The notes under the pieces were generated by a model. It saw nothing but the letters and a program-made list of their open reading frames with translations, was not told the DNA's origin and made no database searches. A DNA stretch of 48,820 nucleotides from NCBI GenBank assembly GCA_030691505.1, contig JAUYEG010000111.1:1-48820 (forward strand). Direction: 5' to 3'. Shown piece by piece: positions 33,291 to 43,200 of this stretch. This stretch comes from Bacillota bacterium (GTDB taxonomy: Bacteria > Bacillota > Sulfobacillia > JAUYEG01). A program made the position numbers and the translations under genes. Numbering within the stretch: position 1 is the stretch's first letter; each line of letters begins with the position of its first letter.

Positions 33291-33577
33291 GTGATATCCC
33301 CCCGGCTCCGAGCGCGCAACCGCCTCGGGTAACTGCAATTCTACGGCCCGCAAGACCAGGGAGTTGTCGGAAGGGGGGGGCCTGTCCTGGGGACCCTAGA
33401 CAAGCCCTGACAGACGCCGCCAGGTTTTTGCCTCCGGCAGTGTGAAGCGGGGCGGGAGAGATGCGAAGTCTGTCGCTGCCAGGTGAAACCCCGTATGACG
33501 GCGTAGGTTGTCCCCGATGCCGGGCCAACCGGGTTAAGCGGGGGCCCGCCCGTCAGCCTGGTGTTGGAGGTCTTCAC
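33291..33577. promoter_or_regulatory. Divergent spacer between spoIIE and the aclBA cassette
   Basis: This 287-base region must hold the promoters of both spoIIE and aclB, but I see no convincing -35/-10 pair on either strand. One TGTCGGA near 33366 resembles a Spo0A box (TGTCGAA) with a mismatch, too weak to call. GGAGGTCTTCAC precedes aclB. Confidence 0.3.
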
Positions 33578-34882
33578 ATGGCCCAACGAGCGATCCGCGA
33601 ATACGACGCAAAGACCCTGCTTGCCAGGCACTGGCCCGACTTTGTCGGCGGCCCTTTGCGCTACCCCGGCCGTGTTGTCCAAGTAGGCCCCGATACGCCG
33701 CTTGACGGGCTGGCGGAGAAAGCGCCGTGGCTCGCAGGCGAGCGTCTGGCGGTCAAGCCTGACGTCCTCGCCGGACGCCGCGGCAAGCACGGCCTGGTAC
33801 TGCTCGACGCCGGCTGGGAAGACGCGCGGGCCTGGCTTTTGCGCATGCGAGGGACAACAGCCGTCGTGGGCGGGGTGTCCGGCGAGCTGACGCATTTCGT
33901 GGTCGAGCCGTTTATCGGGACCGAACGGCAGTACTACCTGGCCATACGGACGGAACGGGACCGCGACGACGTGCTTTTCAGCCCCGCCGGCGGCATCGAC
34001 ATCGAGGAGCACTTGGACCAGGTCCGGACGATCAGTGTTCCGGTATGGCCGCCGCGCGACGCTCCCGACTTCGGACCGCTGTTCGACGGCCAGCCCGAGG
34101 TTCCGGCACAACTCCACGCGAGCCTCGCTGGTTTCTGCGCAGGGATCTACCGGTACTTCCGGGCCCTTGGTTTCGCCTTTATGGAGCTAAACCCGTTCAC
34201 CGTCCACGGCGGCGAGCTGTGGCCGCTTGACCTCAAGGCGCGCCTGGACGATTCGGCCCGCTTCGAATGCGGTACGCTCTGGGGGGACGTGGATTTCCCC
34301 GCGCCGTTCGGACGCCGGCTCACCCCGGAAGAACGCGCGGTCACGCGGCTTGACGAGCGGTCCGGGGCTTCGCTCAAGCTCACGGTGCTCAACCCGGCGG
34401 GACGGATTTGGACCATGGTGGCGGGCGGCGGGGCGAGCGTCGTGTACACGGATACCATCGCCGACCTCGGGCGGGCCGGCGACCTCGGCAACTACGGGGA
34501 GTACAGCGGCAACCCCTCCTCTGATGAAACCTATGAGTACACCCGCATCGTCCTCGACCTGCTTACCCGCGGCTCCGGGGCGGACGGCCCGGGCGGCGAC
34601 GGCAAATGCCTGATCATCGGGGGCGGAATCGCCAACTTCACCGACGTGGCGGCCACCTTTGCGGGGATCATCCGGGCGCTGCGCGAGTTCGCGCCAAGGT
34701 TGCGGTCATCGGGGGTGCGGGTGCTGGTGCGGCGGGGCGGGCCCAACTACCGTGAGGGGCTTCGCCTGATGCGCGAGCTCGGTGGAGAGCTTGGCATATC
34801 GATCGACGTGTACGGGCCCGACACGCATATGACGCGCGTGATCGGGCTGGCGCTCGGCGGCGCCGCAAACGGAGGCGCCTGA
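33578..34882 (+). CDS. aclB: ATP-citrate lyase, ATP-grasp (beta/small) subunit
   Basis: A 434-residue homologue of the N-terminal part of human ATP-citrate lyase, the smaller subunit of two-gene bacterial ACL. ATP-grasp residues are visible in ERLAVKPDVLAGRRGKHGLV (about 55-74), FVVEPFIG and FMELNPFTV ... WPLDLKARLDD. The citrate-binding half has SGASLKLTVLNPAGRIWTMV, GGGASVVYTDTIADLG, NYGEYSGNPS and LVRRGGPNYREGL near the C-terminus. These match the eukaryotic enzyme almost motif by motif. With AclA it would cleave citrate with CoA and ATP to acetyl-CoA and oxaloacetate. The ATG at 33578 has GGAGGT upstream. The aclA start follows one base after its stop. Confidence 0.9.
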   Translation: MAQRAIREYDAKTLLARHWPDFVGGPLRYPGRVVQVGPDTPLDGLAEKAPWLAGERLAVKPDVLAGRRGKHGLVLLDAGWEDARAWLLRMRGTTAVVGGVSGELTHFVVEPFIGTERQYYLAIRTERDRDDVLFSPAGGIDIEEHLDQVRTISVPVWPPRDAPDFGPLFDGQPEVPAQLHASLAGFCAGIYRYFRALGFAFMELNPFTVHGGELWPLDLKARLDDSARFECGTLWGDVDFPAPFGRRLTPEERAVTRLDERSGASLKLTVLNPAGRIWTMVAGGGASVVYTDTIADLGRAGDLGNYGEYSGNPSSDETYEYTRIVLDLLTRGSGADGPGGDGKCLIIGGGIANFTDVAATFAGIIRALREFAPRLRSSGVRVLVRRGGPNYREGLRLMRELGGELGISIDVYGPDTHMTRVIGLALGGAANGGA

Positions 34883-34883
34883 G

Positions 34884-36746
34884 ATGGCAGATACCGGCTT
34901 TGCTCCGAGCTGGCTTCTTTTCGACCGGTCGACCCGGGCGATCATCTATGGCTATCAGGCTCAGGCAGTCCAGGGGATGCTCGATTTCGACTATGTCTGC
35001 CGGCGTGACCGGCCCAGCGTGGCCTGCATCGTAAACCCCACCCGGGGGGGCACGCATCTGGCGTTTTGGGGCAGCCGCCCTCTGCCGGTGCCGATGTACC
35101 AGAGCCTTGCGGAGGCCGTTGCCAGGCACCCCGAGGCCAGCGTGCTGGTCAACTTCGCGTCCGCCCGCTCCGCCTATGGGGTGACGGCGGAGGCCCTGGC
35201 CCATCCTTGCTTCCGGGTGGTCGCGGTCATTGCCGAAGGGGTGCCCGAACGCCGCAGCAGGGAGCTCATCGCGATGGCGCGCGAGCGCGGCACCACGCTG
35301 ATCGGGCCCGCGACCGTCGGGGGAATAAAGGCCGGGGCGTTCAAGATCGGCAACGCGGGAGGGACTCTCGAGAACATCGTGGAGTCCAGACTATGCCGCC
35401 CGGGGCACGTGGCGTATGTGTCGCGGTCGGGCGGGCTTTCAAACGAGCTAAACAACATCATCGCCCGCAACACGGACGGTGTGTACGAGGGGATCGCGCT
35501 GGGCGGCGACCGCCACGCCGGCTCGACATACATCGATCACATCCTGCGGTACGAGCGGGATCCGGAGGTGGCGATGATCGTCCTGCTCGGCGAAATCGGC
35601 GGCACTGACGAATACGAGGTGGCGGATGCTCTGCGGGCCGGACGGATCACCAAGCCGCTGGTGGCGTGGTGCATAGGGACGAGCGCGGGGCTGTTTTCGG
35701 CAGGGGTCCAGTTCGGGCACGCCGGCGCCCGCGCCGACGCCCAGCGCGAAACGGCCCGGGCAAAGAACGAGGCCTTGCGGGCGGCAGGAGCCGTTGTTCC
35801 GGCAAGTTTCGAGGATTTCGACCGGAGCATAGCGGAGACGTACTGCCGGCTTGTCGCGGCGGGCAAATTCGCGCCCGCTGCGGACGTACAGCCGCCGCCG
35901 ATTCCGATGGATTTTGGGGCTGCCGTACGGGCAGGTGTGGTCAGACGGGCGCCTGCGTTCGTGTCCAGCATCGCGGATGACCGCGGCGAGGAACTCGCGT
36001 ATGCGGGGCTGCCGATCAGCGAGGTCATCGAACGTGGCCTCGGCGTGGGCGGGGTGATCGGCCTGCTTTGGTTTAAGCGGGAGCTGCCGGCGTGGGCGTG
36101 CAGATTCATTGAACTCGTCCTGCAGGTGGCGGCCGACCACGGGCCCGCGGTGTCGGGGGCGCACAATACCATCGTCGCGGCCAGGGCGGGCAAGGATATC
36201 GTGTCGTCGGTCGCGAGCGGCCTGCTTACGGTGGGGCCCCGGTTTGGCGGAGCGATTGAGGGTGCGGCGAGCGTTTTCCGGCGGGCGGTCAAGGATGGTC
36301 AGCCCGCCGGTGAGCTGGTCGCCGCGATGCGGGCCAAAGGCGAGCCCATCCCGGGAATCGGTCACCTCGCGAAGAGCGTGACCAACCCTGACCGGCGCGT
36401 CGAGTTGCTCAAGAGCTTTTCCGCACAGCACTTCCCGGCTACGCCTCACCTCGAATACGCCCTGGCTGTCGAGAGGCTGACCACCGCCAAGCGGGACAAC
36501 CTGATCCTGAACGTCGACGGCTGTATCGGGGCGCTGTTTCTGGACCTCCTTCAGTCGAGCGGGCTGTTCTGCGCCGCGGAAATCGATGAGGTAGCCGACG
36601 GCGGGATGCTCAACGGGCTTTTCCTGCTGTCGCGGACCATCGGGCTGATCGGGCACTTCATGGACCAGCGCCGGCTCAGGGCGCCGCTCTACCGCCATCC
36701 GTGGGACGACATAGCGTATCTCGCGCCTGACCGGCACGAGCCCTGA
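34884..36746 (+). CDS. aclA: ATP-citrate lyase, CoA-ligase/citryl-CoA lyase (alpha/large) subunit
   Basis: A 620-residue homologue of the C-terminal part of human ACLY. The CoA-ligase portion has AVQGMLDFDYVC, GPATVGGIKAGAFKIGN, YVSRSGGLSNELNNII, LGEIGGTDEYE and the phosphorylated His in VQFGHAGA (about H279). The citrate synthase-like lyase domain (about 340-620) has VSGAHNT (H427), GIGHLAKSVTNPD (H494), Arg505 and LNVDGCIG (D545), giving the full His/His/Asp catalytic set. Odd point: the residue after H494 is Leu (495), where human ACLY and type II citrate synthases have Arg. It forms an operon with aclB upstream and the ArgH-like lyase 47 bases downstream. Confidence 0.9.
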   Translation: MADTGFAPSWLLFDRSTRAIIYGYQAQAVQGMLDFDYVCRRDRPSVACIVNPTRGGTHLAFWGSRPLPVPMYQSLAEAVARHPEASVLVNFASARSAYGVTAEALAHPCFRVVAVIAEGVPERRSRELIAMARERGTTLIGPATVGGIKAGAFKIGNAGGTLENIVESRLCRPGHVAYVSRSGGLSNELNNIIARNTDGVYEGIALGGDRHAGSTYIDHILRYERDPEVAMIVLLGEIGGTDEYEVADALRAGRITKPLVAWCIGTSAGLFSAGVQFGHAGARADAQRETARAKNEALRAAGAVVPASFEDFDRSIAETYCRLVAAGKFAPAADVQPPPIPMDFGAAVRAGVVRRAPAFVSSIADDRGEELAYAGLPISEVIERGLGVGGVIGLLWFKRELPAWACRFIELVLQVAADHGPAVSGAHNTIVAARAGKDIVSSVASGLLTVGPRFGGAIEGAASVFRRAVKDGQPAGELVAAMRAKGEPIPGIGHLAKSVTNPDRRVELLKSFSAQHFPATPHLEYALAVERLTTAKRDNLILNVDGCIGALFLDLLQSSGLFCAAEIDEVADGGMLNGLFLLSRTIGLIGHFMDQRRLRAPLYRHPWDDIAYLAPDRHEP

Positions 36747-36793
36747 GGCAGTCAGCCAGGCTTGAGGCAGACCAAAGCGAGGAGGGAGCTCAC

Positions 36794-38320
36794 GTGAGTG
36801 CTGATACGGGGTCCGGCGGGTCCAAGGTTGGCGAACGGCTTTCGGAACGGCCCGCCGCAGAGGTGGTGCAGTACCTGTACGCGCCAAGGATGGCCGAGGA
36901 ACGGGACAGCAGCTTCTGGCACATGACGGCCACAAACCGGGCGCACGTGGTGATGCTGGCTCAGGAGGGAATCGTGACACCGCAGGCCGCGGCCGCGATC
37001 CTGGACGCGCTGGACGACATCGCGGCGCAAGGCCCGGCTGGGCTCGAGCTCGACCCGGAGCGAGAGGACCTGTACTTTAACTACGAGCACGCGGTATCAG
37101 GGCGAGTTGGTCCCGACACCGGCGGGCGGATGCACACGGGGCGAAGCCGTAACGACCTCGGGGCGACGCTGACGCGCCTCCGCTGCCGCGACGTTTTGCT
37201 GGGGCTGATGGATGCCGCCGTGGAGCTGCGGGAGGCCCTGCTCGCCCGCGCCGGGGAGCACCTGGAGACGGTCATGCCGGGGTACACCCACCTGCAACCG
37301 GCCCAGCCGATAACACTCGGCCACTACCTCACCGCCGTGGAGGAGGCCCTTGGCCGCGACACCGAACGGCTCGCCGCGGCCCTGCGGCACGCCGACCTGT
37401 GCCCCCTCGGCGCCGCCGCCCTGGCCGGAACGGGGTTTCCCATCAACCGTGATACCACCGCGGAGCTGCTCGGCTTCAGCGCGGTGCTCCCCAACACGCT
37501 TGACTGTGTCGCCAGCCGGGATTACCTGCTCGAGGCGCTTGCCGCCGCCGCGATCATGGGCGTCACGCTCAGCCGGTTCGCTCAGGATCTGTACGTGTGG
37601 TACAGCGCGGAGTTCGGGGCGGTGGACTTCCCTGACCGGGCGGCGGGAACGAGCAGCATCATGCCGCAGAAAAAGAACCCCATCCTCCTTGAGCACATCA
37701 AGGGCCGCACCGCTCACGCCCCGGGCGCGTTTGTCTCAGCCATTGCCGGAATCCGCAACACCAACTTCACCAACGTCATCGACGCCAACCGCGAGGCGCT
37801 CCGCCCCGCCTGGGGTGCGCTCGAGGAGCTTCGCGTGAGCCTGGCGCTGAGCGTCCTCGTCGTCCGCACGCTGATCGTGCGGGACGCGCTGCTGCTGGAC
37901 CGGTGCCGCACGAACTTCAGCACTGTCACCGAACTCGCGGACACCCTCGTCCGGTTGTGGGGCATCTCCTTCCGTCAAGCCCACGAGGTGGTCGGGGGCG
38001 TCGTCCGCCGCGTTATGGCTGGCGGCGGGACGGCTGCCGCGATAGACGCGGATCTGGTCAGGGAGGTTTCGGCGGAAATACTGGGGATGCGGTACGACCT
38101 GGACAACGCCGCAGTCGCGCTGGCCCTGGACCCCGTGAACAACGTGCGGGCACGCGGGCACTACGGGGGCCCGGCGCCGGACCAGGTCTCGCGGATGGTC
38201 ACCGAGGGGCGCGCCCGGTTGGACGAGACGCGATCCCTGCTCGATGGGGTGCGCCGGCGCATGGCCGGTGCGGAGGGGGCGCTGGCGGTCGCAGCTGCAC
38301 GGATCAGGGCTGCTGACTAG
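36794..38320 (+). CDS. ArgH-like lyase of the fumarase/aspartase superfamily
   Basis: A 508-residue protein related to argininosuccinate lyase (typically about 460). The superfamily signature is present as AGTSSIMPQKKNPILLEH (about residues 284-301), with the catalytic-loop Ser, and MHTGRSRND and YTHLQPAQPITLGHY resemble ArgH motifs. It differs where ArgH binds substrate: LQPAQP replaces LQRAQP, and NTNFTNVIDANREAL replaces the usual LPLAYNKDMQEDKE type of loop. No other arginine gene is in the window. Such divergent ArgH paralogues probably cleave a different C-N or C-O bond releasing fumarate or a similar product. The GTG start follows GAGGAGGGAG. It likely works with aclBA; this is inference. 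Confidence 0.75.
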   Translation: MSADTGSGGSKVGERLSERPAAEVVQYLYAPRMAEERDSSFWHMTATNRAHVVMLAQEGIVTPQAAAAILDALDDIAAQGPAGLELDPEREDLYFNYEHAVSGRVGPDTGGRMHTGRSRNDLGATLTRLRCRDVLLGLMDAAVELREALLARAGEHLETVMPGYTHLQPAQPITLGHYLTAVEEALGRDTERLAAALRHADLCPLGAAALAGTGFPINRDTTAELLGFSAVLPNTLDCVASRDYLLEALAAAAIMGVTLSRFAQDLYVWYSAEFGAVDFPDRAAGTSSIMPQKKNPILLEHIKGRTAHAPGAFVSAIAGIRNTNFTNVIDANREALRPAWGALEELRVSLALSVLVVRTLIVRDALLLDRCRTNFSTVTELADTLVRLWGISFRQAHEVVGGVVRRVMAGGGTAAAIDADLVREVSAEILGMRYDLDNAAVALALDPVNNVRARGHYGGPAPDQVSRMVTEGRARLDETRSLLDGVRRRMAGAEGALAVAAARIRAAD

Positions 38321-38367
38321 CCCGGTACCGGCATGCGGCAGGCTGTATGCGATGCCGCCACTGCCTG

Positions 38368-40038
38368 CTACCTGCCCGCCGGGGCCTCCTGGCTGTCCGG
38401 TGAGAGGCGCTCGGGCGGCTGATGTGGTGCCGGCCCTTGCGCCGCCAGGCGGGCGATGCTGGCGGCGTGGTCGCCTATGCGTTCGAAGTGGCTTGCGATA
38501 TCGAGGAAGATGATGCCCGCCGCCGGCAGGCACGCCCCCTCGGTGAGGCGCCGGATATGGGTCCGCCTCAGCTCCTGCTCCATACGGTCGAGATCGTCCT
38601 CTAGGCCGGCCACGCGGGCGGAAGGGTCGTCAACTCCGGTTCCCAGGGCCTGGGTCGCGCCGGCAAGGGCGCGCTCGACGATCGAGTACATGACCTTGAG
38701 CTCTTCGGTGGCTTCCGCGGAGAAAACCACCTGGTCCTCGACCTTTCGCGAAACCATCTGGGCCAGGCTCTCGGCGTGGTCGCCGACACGCTCGATGTCC
38801 TTAGTCGCCATCAGCAAGTTGGCCACGGTGCGCGACTGCTCTTCATCCAGTTCGCGCGCTGAAAGAGTAGCGAGGTACTCCGTGATCGCCCGCTCAAGGT
38901 CGTTGATGACCTGTTCGCTGGCGAGCATCGTCCGGTACACGCCCTGATCGTCCGCCAGAAGCCCCTCAAAAACGGCTTTGATGTTATCGTGCACATACTC
39001 AGCCATTCGATGGGTCTCCCGCCGGGCCTGGCTCAGGGCCATCGCGGGAGTGCTGAGGAAGCGCCGGTCGAGGTAGCGCGGACCCGCCTGAAAGAATTCG
39101 GCCGTGCCCGGAACGATAAGGACGGCGGCGCGCACCAGATAGGCCGCCAGCGGGATCATGACCACGCTCACGCCGATGTTGAACAGGGTGTGGGCGTTGG
39201 CGACCTGCCGGGGCACGTCGGCGCCGATGGACATCACCGCGCGGGCAATGAGGCCTATGAAAGGCAGAGCCAGCAGTACCCCGAATACGTTGAAAAGCAG
39301 GTGCACGACGGCGGCCCTACGCGCCATCAGCGACGTGCCGATCGACGCAAGCAGGGCGGTGGCACAGGTGCCGATATTGGCGCCAAGGACGAGCGGTATC
39401 GCCGCCCCCAGGCTGAGCGCCCCTTCGCCGGCAAGCGCGATCATGAGGCCGGTCGTCGCGCTGGAGCTCTGAACGATAGCCGTCAAGACGCAGCCGACGG
39501 CGACGCCGAGCAGCGGATAGGTGGCAAAGGCCTTGATCGCCGTGACGACCGCGGGCAGCTTGGCCATCGGACCGAGGTACTGGGACATGATTTTCATGCC
39601 CAGGAAGAGAAAGCCCAGCCCCAGGATGATGTCCCCGGAGCGCTTGGTCCCGCGCCGCCTGCCGAAGAAGCTCATCGCGAACCCGATGCCCACCGCCGGC
39701 AATGCGTAGTCAGTGAGCTTAAATGCCACGATTTGCGCGGTGATTGTCGTGCCGACGTTGGCGCCGAAGATGACCCCCGCCGCCTGGATCAGGGTCATTA
39801 GGCCGGCATTGACCAGACCAACCACCATGACGGTCGTCGCGCTGGAGCTCTGGATCACCGACGTGACAAGGGCACCGACCACGAACCCCCTGAAAACCGT
39901 GCCCGTGAGGCGTTCCAGCAGCTCGCGGAATCTAGCCCCGGCTGCCCGCTGCAACGCGTCGCTCAGATACTGCATCCCGTAGAGAAAAAGCCCCAGCCCG
40001 CCCACAACTCCAAACAGTGCCAGTGCCAGTTGGATCAC
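38368..40038 (-). CDS. Na/phosphate cotransporter with PhoU-like C-terminal domain
   Basis: A sodium-dependent phosphate transporter of the NptA/PNaS family. The membrane part (about residues 1-320) has two inverted repeats, each with the signature QSSSATT (SVIQSSSATTVMVV and AIVQSSSATTGLMI). The C-terminal 200 residues resemble PhoU, with DIERVGDHAESLAQ and HFERIGDHAASIAR metal-binding helices. The GTG at 40038 gives 556 residues, normal for the family; GTG at 40134 would add a 32-residue charged tail. It is convergent with the ArgH-like gene and shows no Pho-box that I can recognise. Related proteins can import or export phosphate. Confidence 0.88.
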   Translation of the reverse strand: MIQLALALFGVVGGLGLFLYGMQYLSDALQRAAGARFRELLERLTGTVFRGFVVGALVTSVIQSSSATTVMVVGLVNAGLMTLIQAAGVIFGANVGTTITAQIVAFKLTDYALPAVGIGFAMSFFGRRRGTKRSGDIILGLGFLFLGMKIMSQYLGPMAKLPAVVTAIKAFATYPLLGVAVGCVLTAIVQSSSATTGLMIALAGEGALSLGAAIPLVLGANIGTCATALLASIGTSLMARRAAVVHLLFNVFGVLLALPFIGLIARAVMSIGADVPRQVANAHTLFNIGVSVVMIPLAAYLVRAAVLIVPGTAEFFQAGPRYLDRRFLSTPAMALSQARRETHRMAEYVHDNIKAVFEGLLADDQGVYRTMLASEQVINDLERAITEYLATLSARELDEEQSRTVANLLMATKDIERVGDHAESLAQMVSRKVEDQVVFSAEATEELKVMYSIVERALAGATQALGTGVDDPSARVAGLEDDLDRMEQELRRTHIRRLTEGACLPAAGIIFLDIASHFERIGDHAASIARLAAQGPAPHQPPERLSPDSQEAPAGR

Positions 40039-40222
40039 CCGCTGTTCTGGGCCGTGTCCTGAACGATCAGAGGCCCGGTCGTCCTCGTCCGATCGGCGTA
40101 CGCATTGTTGCCCGACTTGGGATTTGGACGCCACAGACCTAGAATCCTTGTCGGAAAAATCTGTCTAGCGGCCAGTTTGAACTGCGACGGATACTGGCGG
40201 CCAGCGCGGGTCGCTCACGCCG

Positions 40223-43200
40223 CTAGCGCGCGCGGTAGACCACCAGCCGGCCCGGCTCAATGTCGTGGACCAGGCGCTCGCCGGAAGACACGTGCTTTTC
40301 GAGCTGCAGCATGTAGTTTATGCCTTTCATCGCGTCGTCCAGCTCAAGCACCTGCAGCGGTGGCTCCAGCAGCGGCCGGGGCAGAAAAACCACGCACTTG
40401 CTGCGCGCCCGGGTGACCGCCACGTTCAGGCGGTTGAGATTGTAGATAAACTCGCCCTCCTGCATGGCCTGCTCGGAGTCCGACAGACCGTAGCTCACGA
40501 TCACCGACTCGCACTCCTGTCCCTGCATCTTGTCGACGGTGTCGACAAAGAAGGGCGGCCTCAGCCCAAGGTCCGCAAGCGCCCGTCTGATCGCGCGAAT
40601 CTGCACGTGGTGGGGCGAGACGATGAACAGCCCATCCCGCCAGAACCTCCTGTCGTTCCCGGCGTCCGGGTCCAGGGGGCCTCCGCCGTCGAGGCAGAGC
40701 CTGGCCCGCAGGGAGCGGGCGACGGCTGCCACGAGGCCTGCCTCGACCCTGTTCTCAGCCCCGGCCTGTACGCCCTCCAGCACACACAGGACCCACGGGT
40801 AGGCAGGGTCCAGGACCTCCTCCAACCAGCGTTCGCCGCCCCGCGCCGCCGGCGCCAGCCTCAGCCTGCGTGCGGCGACGGCCTCACTTACGCTGCGGTA
40901 GCCCGGCCCGTACAGAGCAGATGCCGGAAACCGACATAGTGAGTCATTCATGCGGAAGTTCTCGAGCAACTGGACGGTAATGAGGTCCTTTCCGCGGTCA
41001 GGCTCGCGCAGCACCTCGAAGACCGACCGATGCAGCGGCGGCTGGCCGGACTCGGGCGGCGGGTAGACCCCCTTGATGATCGGCGGCAGCTGCAGGTCGT
41101 CTCCCGCCACGACCAGACGGCCGCCGGGTGCCAGCCGGGATATCGCCAGCAGCGATTCGGGGACGCGGACCTGCGCCCCCTCGTCAAAGACCACCACGTC
41201 AAAAGGGGCCTCGCCGGGCATGCGCTCGAACATCCTCAACATGGCGAAAGTGGTGCCGCCCACGACGCAGCAGGGGTTCCTCGACAGGAAGTAGCAGCCG
41301 TCCTTGGGCGGCACAGATTCGAGACCTGCCCCTTGGGCCGCGGCGGTCTGTATCGGACCGAGTTTGATGAGCGGCGGGCGGGCCCAATGAGCGTTTTGGA
41401 GATCGGCGATCTTGCGCAGGCAGTTCTCGATGGCCGCATGCGTGTTGGCCGTGACGAGGACCCGCATATCCTGACCAAGCTGCCGGGCCGCGCCGAGCAA
41501 AAGGTGCACCGCCTGGGCGAGGAAGTATGTCTTTCCGGTCCCCGGCGGCCCCCAGACAAGGGTGAGGCTGTGCTGCAAGGCATGATCAAAGGCCCGCTCC
41601 TGGCCGGGCGTGAACATGCCGCTCGCCGGACACAACAGCCGCGCCGCCGCGGCTGTGTCCGGCCGGCCCGGCGGCCGCGTCCCGCCGCCGACCGGGTCCG
41701 CAAGCAGCGCGACCGCGGCAGGAGCAGCGTGTGCGTCGACCTCGGCCAGCCGGGCCGCGGTCCTGCCGCTGTTTGCATCGACGAAACTGCGGTGCAGCAG
41801 GTATCGGCGGCCCGCGAGCACGGCCGGGGAGTCGCGTCCAACGGTAAGGGCCAGCTTGAGCTCAATCCGCCCGTCCGGCCCGGTCCGCTTGCCCTCCAGC
41901 GCCGCGTACACGACCGCATGGCCCTTGGGCACGTAGGTCCAGTATGGGTAGCGCTGGTCAGGAAAGGCAAGCTGAGCCTGTTCGCCCTCCCACGAGTCCT
42001 CCGTAAGCAGCCAGCGCCCGTAGGAATCGGGTTCGAACTCCACTGCGCCGTCGTGCGGCTCCGCCTCAAACCAGTTCGCTTCGGAAGCGGCCCGGAGGCG
42101 CAGGCACTGCCCACTGAGCTCGCGCCCGGCGCGCGGCAGCGCTCGGCCAGCCCGCACTTCAAGGTATGAGAGCATGCTCTCGTACCTGGCGATGAAGGCT
42201 GCCCGGGACAGCAGCGGGTGCCGGAACGCCCGGACGGCCGGCAGCTTGAACTTCGGGGGCCAGGCGAAGAGCAGCGGCCTGCCTGCCGCGGGCTCGGTCG
42301 CCGCCGCCCGGATTCCGTCCACGACACTTGATGCGGCCCACAGCCGCATCCTGAGACGCACCGCGACGCGTTCGAGGTTTGCTCCCGACCCCTTGTGCCA
42401 GGCGGCAAAGATGGCATCGGACCTCAGCGCATTGGATAGCCGGAAGTCGAAGTAGTCGGAGCGCCGGTAGTCAAACGGCTCCCGGTCGCCGGCGGGCGGC
42501 AGGCACCGGACGACGTCGGCCAGGTGATACGACACGGGAAGCGGCAGGGCAAAAAGCGCCCGGATAACGCCGGAGAGCACGATGAGCGGAAAATCGGTTT
42601 CCTCCGCGGGATGCTCCTGGGCGATGACCAGGCACTCGCTATGGAAATGGAACAACAGCCCGAGCGCCTTCTCGGCCACGGCCGGGTCCCGCAGGCCCGC
42701 CTGAAGCAGCTCGATAAGCAGCTCACGCTCGTAGGAGTCGAAAACATAGGCCTGCAGGCTCTTCTGCCCGGTCCATCCCCGGCCCTGGTTGAAGTCATGG
42801 ACAGCCCTCAGCGTCAGATACAGCTCCTCGATGAACTCCCGCTGGACGCGCCCGCAGTCGTCTTGAGAGGCCGCCACGAACTGCGTCTCGTGCCGGCTGC
42901 TGGAGAACACTTCGGCGCCCCCGGTCCGGAGCAGCGCCGCGGCATAAGTGACGCCGCTCACGGGTTCGCGCTGCGCGGTAAGAAGGAGCCGGATGTTTTC
43001 GCCCTTCGGCATCGCCACCGACGCGGCGCCGTACCGGCGGACCTCGCCGCTCGTCAGGCTCCGCAGGCCCTCCTCCAGCCGGTCTTTTCTGCCGGCGAGC
43101 GATGCGCTGCCGGCGAGAACCGCCGGGGCGTCGGGACGGGACAGGAAGCTGGCCATCTCGGCGAGCGTGTTGACTCCCGCCGCCGTGCGAAGGTGATTGC

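Noticed and set aside
31872-33332. A 486-codon plus-strand frame opposite spoIIE
   Set aside because: Low-complexity Arg/Gly/Ala-rich sequence with no motif, opposite a well-supported spoIIE membrane domain. Similar long antisense frames opposite nadB, hutH, aclA and the helicase were rejected for the same reason.
33360-33375. Spo0A box ahead of spoIIE
   Set aside because: Only one TGTCGGA with a mismatch to TGTCGAA and no promoter beside it; too likely by chance.
40039-40222. Promoter or terminator between the nuclease-helicase and the phosphate transporter
   Set aside because: A CAGTT/AACTG dyad and a TAGACA hexamer are present, but no -10 at the right distance and no stable stem with a U tract.
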